Notes under the pieces: model-generated | Seen by the model: only the letters and a program-made list of their open reading frames with translations | The model's database searches: none | Told to the model about the DNA's origin: nothing | Made by a program: the position numbers and the translations under genes | From: Epiperipatus broadwayi | Taxonomy: Eukaryota; Onychophora; Udeonychophora; Euonychophora; Peripatidae | Assembly: GCA_028023455.1 (NCBI GenBank) | Contig: JAQFVV010012970.1 | Location: forward strand, 188,001 to 252,000 | DNA length: 64,000 bases | Direction of reading: 5' to 3' | Shown: piece after piece, positions 19,761 through 32,129 of the stretch | Position numbering within the stretch: the first letter of the stretch is position 1 | How the letters are laid out: the number at the start of each line of letters is the position of its first letter

Positions 19761-20235
19761 ACTTACACTTTTAAATTTTGATTGTTAATAAAATTTATCA
19801 AAAATATAAAGACACAACATCTTTATGTTCCTTTCTGGAGTTTAAATTCCTTAGGCTTTCCTATGCAATAAACCATTCAATTTTTTTCTCAACTTATTTT
19901 TTAATACATATACAGAAAGTTTTTGATCAAAGCAAACAACATTTCTTAGAATATTGTAGAATATTTTAATGGTATTAGAAAACAAGTGAGAGTCATGTAG
20001 GTAAATTTGGATTATGAGATAAAATGATTTTATTTAAGAGAGATTCAAAGCATAAATGAAGTTGTAGCAAATATTTCAAGCGAGGGCACAGCAGAATTCG
20101 ATTATATTTTAATATAAATGCATATTGCTTACTGTTTTTTTTTATTCTAAATGCATTATTTATTGCAAATATAGATCAAGTAGTGAAGACTAATGACTAT
20201 AAGGATTTTTTGAATTGTGGTAAATAGTTTGTGCA
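19761..20235. other. AT-rich DNA, nothing recognised
   Basis: Short open frames only; no feature supported. Confidence 0.55.
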
Positions 20236-20239
20236 AGTG

Positions 20240-20570
20240 ATGTAAATTTCATGATCAATGTTCTTGGTTGCATGATAATGTGTTGGCCCACTGTGTCAAG
20301 GTTCTGCACAATGTTTGAACAGTAAATGCATTGTTATTTTTGATCATTTACTGCATTCTCTTGATTTAGCTCTCACTGACTTTTGGTTATCTCCAAACTT
20401 AGTGTTGACTATGAAACAGCACATTATGATTCAATTCATGATATCCAGAAGCTTACAACAGTTTCTAGAGTCAATGCTGGCAGAGAATTTCAAGAACTGC
20501 TTCAAATAGTAACAATCATTTCCAGTGGAGTATTGAGTCAAAAGACTATTTTGAATAATCTATAATAAAA
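20240..20570 (+). pseudogene. mariner-type transposase fragment
   Basis: Plus-strand frames read HDNVLAHCVKVLHNV (from the usual HDNAxxH block containing the second catalytic Asp), then DHLLHSLDLALTDFWLSPNL (from HPPYSPDLAPxDFWLFPxL with the third Asp). The other frame gives VDYETAHYDSIHDIQKL and the diverged tail region. Frameshifts separate these. The N-terminal DNA-binding half and the terminal inverted repeats were not found. Confidence 0.7.
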
Positions 20571-20843
20571 GCAGGACATAAATAACATCACATATTATTT
20601 CACGTTAGTAATCTGTTTAATGATCAATTTATTCATTAGTGAGGATTAAACTATATGTTAATGCAAAGCTTAAGAGATTATAGATCTTAAGAAAGATAAC
20701 ATTAGCAGTTGATATTTCTTACATTTAGAAATAAGCCATTCATTTTAATCTAGAACTTGTGCCTAATTACAAAATATTAACAAATTTCTAGATTACAGAA
20801 GATAACTGATATTCTATAGAAAACTAGTATATAGATATCCATG

Positions 20844-20846
<3 letters not shown>
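20571..20846. other. AT-rich DNA, nothing recognised
   Basis: No feature supported. Confidence 0.5.

Positions 20847-20923
<77 letters not shown>
20847..20923. repeat. (TA)n microsatellite
   Basis: Uninterrupted TA dinucleotide repeat of about 76 bp, which is self-complementary and can extrude a cruciform. Confidence 0.95.
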
Positions 20924-20926
<3 letters not shown>

Positions 20927-21538
20927 TCATCACATAAATATAAAAATAATATATTTAGAAGAACTGAATAATTGGAATTTTGAAAAACAATAAGAAAAAG
21001 TTTTAATTATGACTTAGGCAAATATAAGAGTAAATTGAAAAGAAAAGCTATAGAAGAGAACAAAAGAAATCTATATTAGTATTGGGGACAAAAATATTTT
21101 ATTAATAAGCAAAATGAGATCTGAGCATAAAGTGTCTGGAAGAATTTTACAAAAAACTATATAAGAATAAGGAACAAAATCAATTTTTTTTTAAAAAAAG
21201 TTTCATGCATCTTAAATAAAGAGTTGAGAAATTTAATCAAATCTAAGAAATAAAAATAAGAAATAAAAAGCATCACAAAAATGGAAATTAATTATTCATA
21301 TTTTCAAAGAACAGATAAAGAAATTGCAAAATTGGTGGCAAAGTTGTCTGTCAAATGTGTAAATAAATAAAGATATAGAAAATAATAAGAAAAATGTAGT
21401 AGTGATAAAAATAAAAAACAAAGAAAAGTTGGATATTAAACAGACTTCTCAATCTTCTGTCAGTTCAATGCAATATTTTTATTAGGATCAATACAATTTA
21501 TCTATATAAAAGTTTGAATTCAAACCAATTGAAAATAA
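20924..21538. other. A-rich DNA, nothing recognised
   Basis: Purine-rich plus strand with oligo-A; no gene or repeat family recognised. Confidence 0.55.
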
Positions 21539-21539
21539 A

Positions 21540-22040
21540 CTGGCAATAAGTGCACTGTGCAGTTCAGCTTAATTGGGTGAGTATCAGTCTTTGGAATGTA
21601 AGATCCATGAACCTATTCCTGTTCTGGAACTTATAGTTGCTTGAACTTCTTATAAACTGTTCAGGGATAGAACAGTTTGAATATAGTGCAGATTATGGAG
21701 CATCAGACTTTGGGGGGGGGGGGGATTATTGGATTGATTCTAATTCTAGCACTTTGGATTATATTTTTGTTCTGTGCAGTTAAAAGTAGTAATATGTGTC
21801 AGATTCTGGAATATATGGGCCTAGGATCATTACTAGTGCTGGTATTTCTGATACTAAAACTTTTTATGAACTCTCAAATAATTAAGCAATTTGGATATAT
21901 TTTTGCCTTGTGCAATTGGCATAGTGGTAGAGATTCAAACTCAGGAATATGAGGCTCTAAGATCAATTTTATTGATGGCATTTCCAGTATTCAAAATTAT
22001 TGTGAACACTTTAGCAATAAAGTTATTCAAATCTATGTTT
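21540..22040 (+). repeat. SINE-2 cluster (several tRNA-like heads)
   Basis: Several GTGCAGTT/GTGCAATT heads occur at about 21546, 21688, 21774 and 21910. The last reads GTGCAATTGGCATAGTGGTA (A box) and is followed by AGGCTCTAAGATCAATTTTA where a B box would lie. The body CTAAAACTTTTTATGAACTC also follows the SINE at 41655. This suggests nested or tandem insertions of one tRNA-derived SINE family. A 13-G run at 21712-21724 marks one internal junction. Confidence 0.5.
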
Positions 22041-22198
22041 CATTGATAATATCCGATAAATTTTACAAGTGCAGACTGTATGTGAGATGAATGGATAAAG
22101 ATATTTTTGCTGGACCATAAAAAAAACTATGGTATTAAAAAATTGGATTAAACTTGAAATAATCTTCATTCTATAGTCATTTTACCATGATTAAAAAT
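22041..22198. other. short AT-rich spacer
   Basis: Nothing recognised between the SINE cluster and the satellite. Confidence 0.5.
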
Positions 22199-23025
<827 letters not shown>

Positions 23026-23030
23026 GTGAC

Positions 23031-23620
23031 CAAGTATGACTTTTTAAGGAATGGAAGCACACTTCTTTTTTTATAAGGTTTTTACTTCACTTGCTACAAC
23101 AATTTTTATGGAATAGTGCCTAATATATATATATATATTACACAGATCTAGAAAAATCAGAAACTCTCTTATCTGTAAATCAGAGAATATATTATCGATA
23201 TATTTTTATCTTCCAAATCATTTTAACATTTTTAAAAGTTTTAACTGTTCTTTCTTATAATCAATGAGAATGTGTTAGTCAAATTTCATTCTTCACATAT
23301 ATAAAAACAGTTCAACTGTTGGTAAAAAAAATTAAAAGTCAACAGTAATTCCATACAAAAAATAATGAATATGAATTGCTCATTCTAATCAGACTGTGAT
23401 TAGTTTAAATATAGATAATACATTATCAATATATTTTTATCTTCCAAATCCTTTTAACATTCTTAAAACTTTTAACTGTAAATTAGATCTTAGCATTGTT
23501 TGAACTTCTTATAATTAACCGAGAATGCATTGGTCAAATTCATTCTTTGCGTGAATTTTAATTAAGGCTTTTGGATGTTTTAGTTATTTTCTTATAGAAA
23601 CACTCATTCTATTCAATACA
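23031..23620. repeat. AT-rich DNA with a diverged direct repeat
   Basis: The block around ATATATTTTTATCTTCCAAA, TTTTAACATT..TAAAA and GAGAATG at 23190-23290 recurs at 23415-23550 in the same orientation, about 225 bp apart. This indicates a tandem duplication or two copies of an unknown element. Confidence 0.55.
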
Positions 23621-23624
23621 TGGA

Positions 23625-23758
23625 TGCAGATAGGTAGGTAAGAGAGTTGTTAGTTAGGTAGATGTATAGGTAGGTGGATAGGTAGGTGTAGATAGGTGGA
23701 TAGGTAGACAGGTGGGTAGGTAGCTGGATAGGTAGGCAGGCAGGTAGGTTGCAAGGTA
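23625..23758. repeat. GGTA/GGAT-type tetranucleotide block
   Basis: Degenerate GGTA, GGTG and GGCA units resembling the variant part of the larger satellite at 22199-23025. Possibly the same array split by unique DNA. Confidence 0.85.
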
Positions 23759-24560
23759 AGAATTTATAATATATATAAAATAACATATAATAAAAACAAA
23801 GCTTTACAATTTTCAATATATCAATAACAAAAGCTATAGCCAGTATACAGCATGACTGAGATAGAAAATGTTTTCAAGATGGCTGTCATGTCATAAACAT
23901 ATATATATATATATTGGTATTTTAAAATTCTAGAGTTAAATCCAATCTTTAGTTTATTATACATATTATAGATTATTATTCTCTAATATTTTTTGCCATT
24001 AACTTTTTGGTAATTTAATTTTAAAGATACTTTTCCAAGTCGCTTAACATTTTGCAAGAAAACCATAATCAATAATAAGCATATACTAGGCCACATAGTT
24101 GTAAAACTAGTAATAAAAATAGTGAAAACAATATTTTTTTATTAAAAATTATGGATTATCTAATACATACTAGTTTAAAAAAAACATTAATTAAAGAAAT
24201 GAATATTTTATTTTTGCTAAAGTGTAAAAGTCGTAGATTTTTTTTAATTAATTTTAATGTGATATTTGAACTTGGTCTCTTATGTAGATTTCAGAATTAT
24301 CAGATTAGAAATATTTTTGCTCCAAACTATTTTTTTAGAGATTACTTAAAATAAAAATAATAAAAAACAATAGTTTAATCATTATTTTATTTATGATGCT
24401 AAATAATTATTTCTAATATAATAAATGTTGTTTGATGAGCAAAATATTTGAACAAAATTTGAACGCAATAATTATTAAAGTTATTATATTTTATTAATAA
24501 TAATATATATATATATATATTATTAATCAATGTCTGTATTTCAATTATAATAAAATATAT
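23759..24560. other. AT-rich DNA, nothing recognised
   Basis: Short TA repeats near 23900 and 24505. A 67-codon frame at 24151 has no motif. Confidence 0.55.
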
Positions 24561-24561
24561 A

Positions 24562-24802
24562 TAATTATTCAAAACAATACAATAGTTAATACAGTAAAAA
24601 ATATTTTAAAAACAAATATATACCACAATTTAATAGAAGTACTTTCAACTATCTATGTAGTCGTTACATTTGTAACGGTTTTTTGTAATACAATTTGAAT
24701 CTAGTTGATAACAGCTACTTAGATAGTTGAAAGTACTTCTATTATTTATTTTTAAAATATTTTTTACTGTATTAACTATTGTATTGTTTTGAATAATTTT
24801 AT
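24562..24802. repeat. 240-bp inverted repeat (hairpin or MITE-like)
   Basis: The left arm (ATTATTCAAAACAATACAAT, then AGAAGTACTTTCAACTATCT) is mirrored at 24720-24802 (AGATAGTTGAAAGTACTTCT, then ATTGTATTGTTTTGAATAAT). About 60 bp separate the arms and contain a smaller CGTTACATTTGTAACG hairpin. The left arm has a 15-bp insertion. No coding potential; a miniature inverted-repeat element is the likeliest reading. Confidence 0.75.
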
Positions 24803-24804
24803 AT

Positions 24805-26635
24805 ATATAAATTATCGGATTTAAAGCAATACTGATATCCAAAATCCAAACTGCAAAATCTTGCTACACCTTTAAACAAGTATAATAGATAGGCTTACAT
24901 AGTTCATTCATGATTTTAGATTACAACTTGTTTGTCTTATAAACTATTGATGGTACAAATCATCTTCATATAAATAACTATTTATAATGAAGGTTATCCA
25001 CCAGGGTAAATTTTTTTTAGGAGTCATTTATTCACAATATTAAAATTCCACTTATGTTAATGAATTCATAACTAAATCACAGCTGATAAATGTATAGCTT
25101 AGAGAATGTAGTAACTTATTCACAGACAAACTGAGGCTATAAACTACTATAACCCACTAGTCAGATTCTTAAAGGAACATTATTAATACACAAGGGAACA
25201 ATTCATATTTTCCCATATTAATATCAATTTATTGCTTAAGTAAAGAACAGCCACTTTTATCTAATTCCTGGGTTCTAATATAATAAATTAACCCTCCTAT
25301 ACTCTGACAGATTTCTTTATTCTCACTAGAATTAATCTTTCAACTTTCACTTTAATATTAAACTATTATTGTTTATCAGAATATAATAAATTTGATCTCA
25401 TTTAGTAGATATTTTTGTTAGAAATTAAATAAATTTTAAAAAATAACATTTGATTTTAAAAATTAGATTTTAATCAAAACAAAGTGCTGTCACACCATCA
25501 AATTTCAAGTGGAGCAGATTCAATTTGCAAAATGAACAAAATCTTACTTGTTTGATGTTTGTTTTAAAATTCTGAATGAATTATTTTTAATATCTAATTA
25601 ATCTATCAATGTATGCTTTAAAAGTTTAACTTTTTTTGTAATTTTTACAATATTGTTAAAGGTTATAACAGTCTGCTGTGTGATATCATTTCTAGATGGT
25701 TGTATTTCTTGCGACAATAATCTTTATTGTAACATTACCCAGAAGAATATAATCTTTTATATTTAAAAATAAAACATTTCTGTCAAAAATAAATATGTAA
25801 TGATATATATTTTGATTTCTAATAATTATTACACAATTATGATACAAAAATAATTATAAACTTTAAAAAAATCAAGTTTTTAGACCATCATAATATTTTC
25901 TCAAAGTAATCTCACAAAATTCGAGATTACCTAATATAAAATGACTAGGCATCAATGTGTGGTTTCAGATACTTTGAAATCCTTGCCCATTCAATTATTG
26001 TGACATCTTTTGAATGTTTTTGAAATTAAAATATAGAAATAAAATGCACGTGAATTTTAAAGCAGTAAAAAAAAATGGTAGCAAAATTTTTCAATAGAGG
26101 GCAAAAAACACAAATTTAGTATTTAGATTTCTTAAACATGGGTCCATCACATGAGTAAATGGATTGGTTAAGCATCAATACTTCAAAAGACTGAAAGTTT
26201 TACATTAGTAGGGATTTTTGCAAATATTAATCAACCATCTTACACTCCAAATGAGATCCCTGATGAAATTGTAATAAGACCATAAATAAAGAATTGCTTC
26301 TACCAACTAAGTCCATATCCATTATTATTATTAACATATTCCTGAATTCTGTTTAATTATCCATGATGACATATGTTTAATTACTGATGCCATAAAGGGA
26401 TTTATTTGGAGTAGAGCAAAGTCCATTGCCAATAGAGTTTAATGCATCTACTAAATAAAAATGGCTCTGGTTTGGTGATTTTGCCAATCATATATGTTAT
26501 TATTTAATAGTTTTAGGATTATATAATTTAATAAATTCTTTTGTAAATCAGCTATATTTTTATCTGTATTTTATTTATCATTTCTATATTTAAAATTTTT
26601 AATAACTACCATCTTTTGCAGCCATGCTTGTTATG
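24805..26635. other. AT-rich DNA, nothing recognised
   Basis: No gene or known repeat recognised in about 1.8 kb. Confidence 0.55.
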
Positions 26636-26639
26636 AATC

Positions 26640-27345
26640 GATAGCAATAACCTTTCTCAATTTGTTTTCTTTAATAAAATGTATTAATGCCATTTCATTA
26701 TTATTATCAATGTTAATTTCTATATCTAGATATTTAATTTTATTGTTAAATTCTATTTTTTGTGAATTTAATATTATACATCAATTTATTAAATTGTATA
26801 AAAATTATGGATATAACCCTAAAATTATTAAAAATATACTTTTAATTCTAAGAAATTTATATTAAATAATAACATTTCTAAGCAAAATGATTATAATGTA
26901 AATAGTAACAATAGTTTAAATAAAAAATGGATCAAATATTCATATTATCCCAAAATTGATAATGGATACATAAAAAAAAATTATATTGATAAGCATACAA
27001 ATACCAGATGGTCAAATAGTAAAAATCTGGATAAATTAATAGGTAATTAAAAATTAAGAGATGATATAAAATACAAAAAAGAATTGTATATACAATTAAC
27101 TATACCCTTTGCAATATGATTTACTATGATCATGCAGGAAAACAGAAGTAAGAGCCAAAAAACCTAATAATGCAATTAATAAGTGAGATGATAACTCTAT
27201 TTTATACATTCATCACTTAACATATAGATGAAAAGTAGATGCTACAAAAAATATTAAACCTATAAATTACATTAAAGATTCAAAAAGAAGACAAATATAT
27301 GAAACATACTACATTAAGCATAACTTAAATAATTGTATGAATATT
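26640..27345 (+). pseudogene. Penelope-like element fragment (RT tail to endonuclease), degenerate
   Basis: INIIHQF-like IIHQFIKLYKNYGYNPKIIK resembles the end of PLE reverse transcriptases (..L..NGYP..I..). RWSNSKNLDKLIGN and later frames with RRQIYETYYIKHNLNNCMNI resemble the linker and the tail of a GIY-YIG domain. Stops and shifts are frequent and the GIY-YIG signature itself is not visible, so this is a moderate-confidence call supported by similar PLE relics at 29.7-32.1 and 36.9-37.6 kb. Confidence 0.4.
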
Positions 27346-27554
27346 TAATGAAACTTCAATAAATTTAGTTTACAACTTCACAATTGAAAATGAATGGAAA
27401 ATTATTTAAGATGCTATATATAAAATTGTATAATGTATGTATTATTTATTCTGTATAGTGTTACATTATATAGTCACTCTGAAATTATATTGGGTCTTTT
27501 ATGAAGGTTTTATTCTATTATACTGATGTTTTATTTTATTATTGTTATTTTACT

Positions 27555-27870
27555 TCCATTATAGAACACTAGATGGTGTTCCATTTGCAATAATTGGAAA
27601 AATATGGGTGATTTAGTCTGTAAATTATGTAAGGAAGGAATAGAAAATATTAGGCATATATTAATTGAATGTAAATGCTTGAAAACAAAAAGGGCATGTA
27701 TAATGAAATTATGGAATAATAAATATGAAAAAAGTGATTATACAGAAAGTGGTTTATTGGTTTTTATGCTGGGTTTGGGAAAAGATAAGGGGAATCTAGA
27801 TATAAAGGCCATAGAGTTGACAAAGATTATGTTGTGGAAATGGGATGGAGCAAAATATGGGAAAACTTAG
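27555..27870 (+). pseudogene. LINE ORF2 C-terminal zinc-finger region
   Basis: The open frame reads NTRWCSICNNWKNMGDLVCK then LCKEGIENIRHILIECKCLK, giving WCxxC...CxxC...HxxxxC. This cysteine/histidine pattern is typical of the extreme C-terminus of jockey/CR1/R1-type non-LTR elements. It stops at KYGKT. No RT was found upstream, so this is another 5'-truncated copy, of a LINE type different from the RTE copies. Confidence 0.65.
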
Positions 27871-28999
27871 ACTGGGGAATGGAAAATAAAGTGGCTAACA
27901 GGTTTATCTGGGAATAATTGTTGAGAGATTCTTGACTCCGTTTAAGGAAAAGATACAGTACATTACATAACATTAAAGTAGATGATTTAACATTTGAAAA
28001 GAGCACAAAATCATGTTGAAAAAGACTTTAATGTGTAGTTATTATTAATATACATATATTTATATTGTTGTTATATATAATTCTTATTATTTATTGTAAT
28101 TCATATGAAAGAAATGCATATATGGATTTCATTAATGTCCATTTTTGATAATTTTACAGTCTGTCATCCCTTTTCACTTAAAATAATAATAATGATGATT
28201 AAAGTAACCCATTCAGTCTTCTAGACAGCTTTCTCATCTATGGGGAAGGTGGATAAAACTCAACAAAAGATGTTACTCATTGAATTTTTTCACTACTTCA
28301 AATCCACATTTCTCCCATTTTCCTGATGCAGAAGGAAGCTTTTTCTCTGTAATGGTTCATATATGTTATTCTTCGTTCTAGGTATCCTATGTCTTGGATT
28401 AAATGCAGACATCTTATTAAGCTGATTAGTTATATTTAGTCAGCTTAATAAACTAACTTCTGTAAAATAAAATGTACATTCCTTAAGTTCTTTTATTATT
28501 TAAAATATTTCCTCTGGATAATAATTGATTTCTTATTTGATTCTCAAAGTTACTTTAATTTTGCTTTTAATTATTTAATTGATTCTAAACTATTTTTATT
28601 TTGCTTTTCTTTTCCTGTAGGGTTTAATCTTACTTTGCTAATATCAATATTTCACTATTCTATTGAATTTTAAAAAGCATGTCGTAAAAATTAAAGGTCA
28701 AATTATTTATATATGTTATTTGTTTAATTATTTTGCTTATTATGATTTAATGTCAGTATTTTGGCCCAAGGTGTGTTACTATTGATAAAATAAAAAAAAA
28801 TAAAAAGGTGGAATCTCCACAAAAATTGTGATAAGCAAGGAAAAAAAATGTAATATAATAAATCAATACTCCAAGGCAATATCTCTCTTTTTCTTTCTAA
28901 AATGTTTCATTGATTCCACTATATAAATTCTCAATGTAATTTTTTTTTATAAATTTTGTTTTATACTATAACCCCCCCCCCCTTCATCCATATACATAT
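27871..28999. other. AT-rich DNA, probably LINE 3' tail then unclassified
   Basis: The first 150 bp may be the 3' untranslated part of the LINE fragment. The rest shows no feature except a 12-C run at 28971-28982. Confidence 0.45.
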
Positions 29000-29490
29000 A
29001 AAAAATAGACCCACTGCATATCACTAGCTGAAAATTCAAATATATAATGTCAATCATCCCCACAACACTATGTTTTTCAAGAAAATGATACCTTTTGAGT
29101 AAAGACAAAGTCTTTGTTTAACAAAATAACCAAAATATTACCTCTTGATCATATGCCACAAAGTCTTTATATGTATTGAAATACAGACTTATTCAAATAA
29201 GAAGCGTGAAACTTAAATTATCTATGATCTTATATTTCTCATAAACAAATGTGTTTAATTTACATATACAAAGAAAGGCTAACACAATAGTTATTTTAAA
29301 ATTTGCAATCTTCTAAACACATATGACTTGACAATATACTCATATTTAAATATTATATATATATAAGAAGTAGAACCGGTGCATATTGATAGGAAAAATT
29401 TCAAATATAAAATGTCAATCACTCAACCAGCACTAGGTTTGTCCAGAAAATGTTAGCTAATGACTAAAGATAAAATCTGCATTTAATTTG
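29000..29490. repeat. two diverged direct copies of an unknown ~125-bp repeat
   Basis: The blocks TTCAAATATATAATGTCAAT..CACTATGTTT and TTCAAATATAAAATGTCAAT..CACTAGGTTT lie at about 29035-29125 and 29398-29485 in the same orientation, each preceded by a CCACTGCATAT / CCGGTGCATAT block. Confidence 0.5.
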
Positions 29491-29699
29491 AGTTTCCCAC
29501 TTCTTGTTTGAATAAGTTTATATTTCATTATACATTTTCTCCTGAACTGAATATAATCAATTTAATAGACAACTACATAATTAAAATAAAAAAAACAAAA
29601 ATTTATTTCCATCAAATTGACTTTTGTTCAAAATTGAATCTTGTCAAGATGTTACAATAATTTAAAAATGTCACGTGAGTTACATATCATCTAGAACAC

Positions 29700-30755
29700 C
29701 CTCTATTGGCCAATCCCAACCCTAAAAAATGTTTCCATATTTTCCAATTTTTATTTAATACCCATTTGCCTCCCAACTTTATTGAACCTTGTACTAAATT
29801 CATACATTTGTCTTTATTTTCTTGTATATACATTGTCTCATACATCTTTCCTTTCTTTGTAATTTCTACAATATTTGATCACCTCAATATTTTCTTCACA
29901 TTTCATAATATGCCCAGTTTCTAAAAAATGGTAAAATGGTCCTGACTTAATATCTTTCCTATTTATTGCTCTGTCATGCTCATTACTTCTCTCTATCTTA
30001 CTTTTCACTGTATCATCATACATCTTTGGCACATAATTTTATAAACTATTCCTATCTTATCATTTCTCATTTTTGCATTACTCACTAACTTTTTAAAGAT
30101 TTACTATTTTTCTATCCTATACCTATATTCTCATTTATTTTTGTTTCCTATTATTCAGAATTCTATGAACCTCCTTCAAATATGGAATAGAAATCCATTT
30201 CTTATTTCATTTTTATTGCTTTCTTACATTCTCTTCTATCCCTCAATAAAATTTTTACAACCCTACCATTATATCCATATTCAATGTATTCCTTCTGGAT
30301 CTGCAACTTTTGCTCTTTTGCCTCCTTTTTATTCAATATAAGCCTATCATTTTTCTTGTTTATTCCTTTCAATACCCCCATTTTCTGACACCAAGGTTGA
30401 TAAGATCTTGGATGTATCATTCTCCTTATATATTTATCCTTTATGCAATGTTTTATATTAATCTCTCCATTTTCATTTTTTTTCACTAATAAATCTAAAT
30501 ATTTCACTCCACCTTCATTATTTTCTATTGCAAATTTAATATTAAACATATTTTTATTTAGTTCATTAAATGCTTTCATTATGCTTCTTCTATTTCCTAC
30601 TACATCATCTACATATCTATAATATTTTATAATTTCCTCATTCTCAATATACTTATTAATTACTCCCTGCTCAATCCAATCTACCATACTTGATGTCATA
30701 CTCCCACTTATCAAACATCCATTATCCATCCCTTCTCTATATTCCAATATGCATT
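29700..30755 (-). pseudogene. Penelope-like element: RT palm, linker and GIY-YIG region
   Basis: A 181-codon minus-strand frame (30202-30747) reads MDNGCLISGSMTSSMVDWIE (equivalent to the GxxMGSPLSP block), then IIKYYRYVDDVVGN with the YVDD catalytic box, KYLDLLVKKNENGEINIKHC and IEYGYNGRVVKILL (tail helix). Downstream (29838-30032) SNEHDRAINRKDIKSGPFYH then FLETGHIMKCEENIEVIKYC carries the R..EH and H..(T/E)GH pattern of the GIY-YIG nuclease. The RT start is separated from its N-terminal part at 31660-32112 by a palindromic insertion. It copies RNA into DNA and cuts the target for retrotransposition in intact elements. Confidence 0.8.
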
Positions 30756-31640
30756 ATTAATATATAGGGTATATGAGCACAAACTTTCACATGACCCACC
30801 ATTCTTCACTCTTATCTCATAACACTGATACACTTGAACACATATATGTTGAAAAGATAAACAATCACCAATATACATATTTTATGCTAAACCAGCAATT
30901 ATCAGTTGGTTCGATTATCATTTTTACACATATATGCAATAAGTGCTCAGATATATATTAAGATAGCCAATCTTCATACTTTAATGGACAGACTTCAATC
31001 CATTCCACACTCCAACTCTTCAATCATCCATCCAATTGAAAATCTGAAGATGGATTGCTCAAAAGCCATCCTGAGGCTGAGATTCTCATCTTACCCATGT
31101 TGAAATAAAGTAGGATATAATCCATTTAATATACATACAAGGGATGGACAGACATATATTGATACAGATATATAATAAGTCTGTATTTCAGTTATTACAT
31201 AGTAGAGATGTCTGCCCATCTTTTGTATATGTATTAAATGGATTATGTCCTATACATGAGGGGTCAGATTATCTTTAGGTCAACATGGGTGTGATGAGAG
31301 TCTTGGCCTCAGAGTGGCCTTTGACCATTCCATTTTCAGATTTTCAATTGGATGGATGATTGAAAAGTTAGAGGGTGGAGTGGATTGAAGCCTGTCTATT
31401 AAAGTATTAAGAATGGATATATTAATATATATTTGAGCACTTTCTGAATATATGTGTAAAGATGATAATCTGGACCAACCGATGATTGCTGGTTCAGCAT
31501 GAAAGATGTATATTGGTGATTGTTTATCTTTTCAATATATATATGTGTTCAAGTGTATCAGTGTTATGAGATAGAGTGGAGAGTTGTGGGTCGTGGGAAA
31601 GTCTGTGCTAATATACCCTATATATTACATATATTGATAC
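30756..31640. repeat. ~885-bp palindromic insertion inside a PLE reverse transcriptase
   Basis: The left arm (about 30757-31160) and right arm (about 31213-31628) are imperfect inverted copies. Examples are TATATAGGGTATAT versus ATATACCCTATATA at the ends, GAACACATATATGTTGAAAA versus its complement, and ATCATCCATCCAATTGAAAA versus its complement. The ~50-bp centre (ATATTGATACAGATATATAA) is repeated directly just outside the right arm at 31629-31672. The PLE RT reads through on both sides, so the palindrome was inserted. A related fragment is at 49590-49680. Confidence 0.75.
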
Positions 31641-31659
31641 AGGTATATAATAAGCCTGT

Positions 31660-32112
31660 ATTTCAGTTAATATTTCATTATTATATTTTACATAGTGTTT
31701 CACTAAATATTATTAATACCTCTTCTATTATTTTTACTCATTCCTTTGAAATTTTCCCCTCAATTTTGATCTTTCTCCTTTCTAGGCACACTTTGATACA
31801 TTTTCTTTATATCAAATGTTGCTATGTTACTATTCCTTCCTAATTTAAATGTTTTTAACAACTTTTCCTATTTCCTCTGAATTTTTTATACAATACTTTC
31901 CATATCCTACCATTATCTGCAAGCTTTTTATATATTACATAACATTCCATTGAAATCCATCATTAATCTTACAGCCATATTCTCTTTGAGAGGTTTTATT
32001 TTCCTAAACACTATGGGATGCTCATATGCCCTTGGATATAACAATCTATATTCGGTTTCATTAATCAATTTAGTCTTTCTCATTCTTTGTAATATTTTAA
32101 TATGTTTGCACT
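31660..32112 (-). pseudogene. Penelope-like element: N-terminal RT part
   Basis: Minus-strand frames give MRKTKLINETEYRLLYPRAY followed by VFRKIKPLKENMAVRLMMDF and, after stops, LGRNSNIATFDIKKMYQSVP, which contains the FDI..MY..VP block with the first catalytic Asp of PLE RTs. It is collinear with 29700-30755 and is broken by stops and by the palindrome. Confidence 0.65.
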
Positions 32113-32129
32113 ATACTCATGTTAACAAA

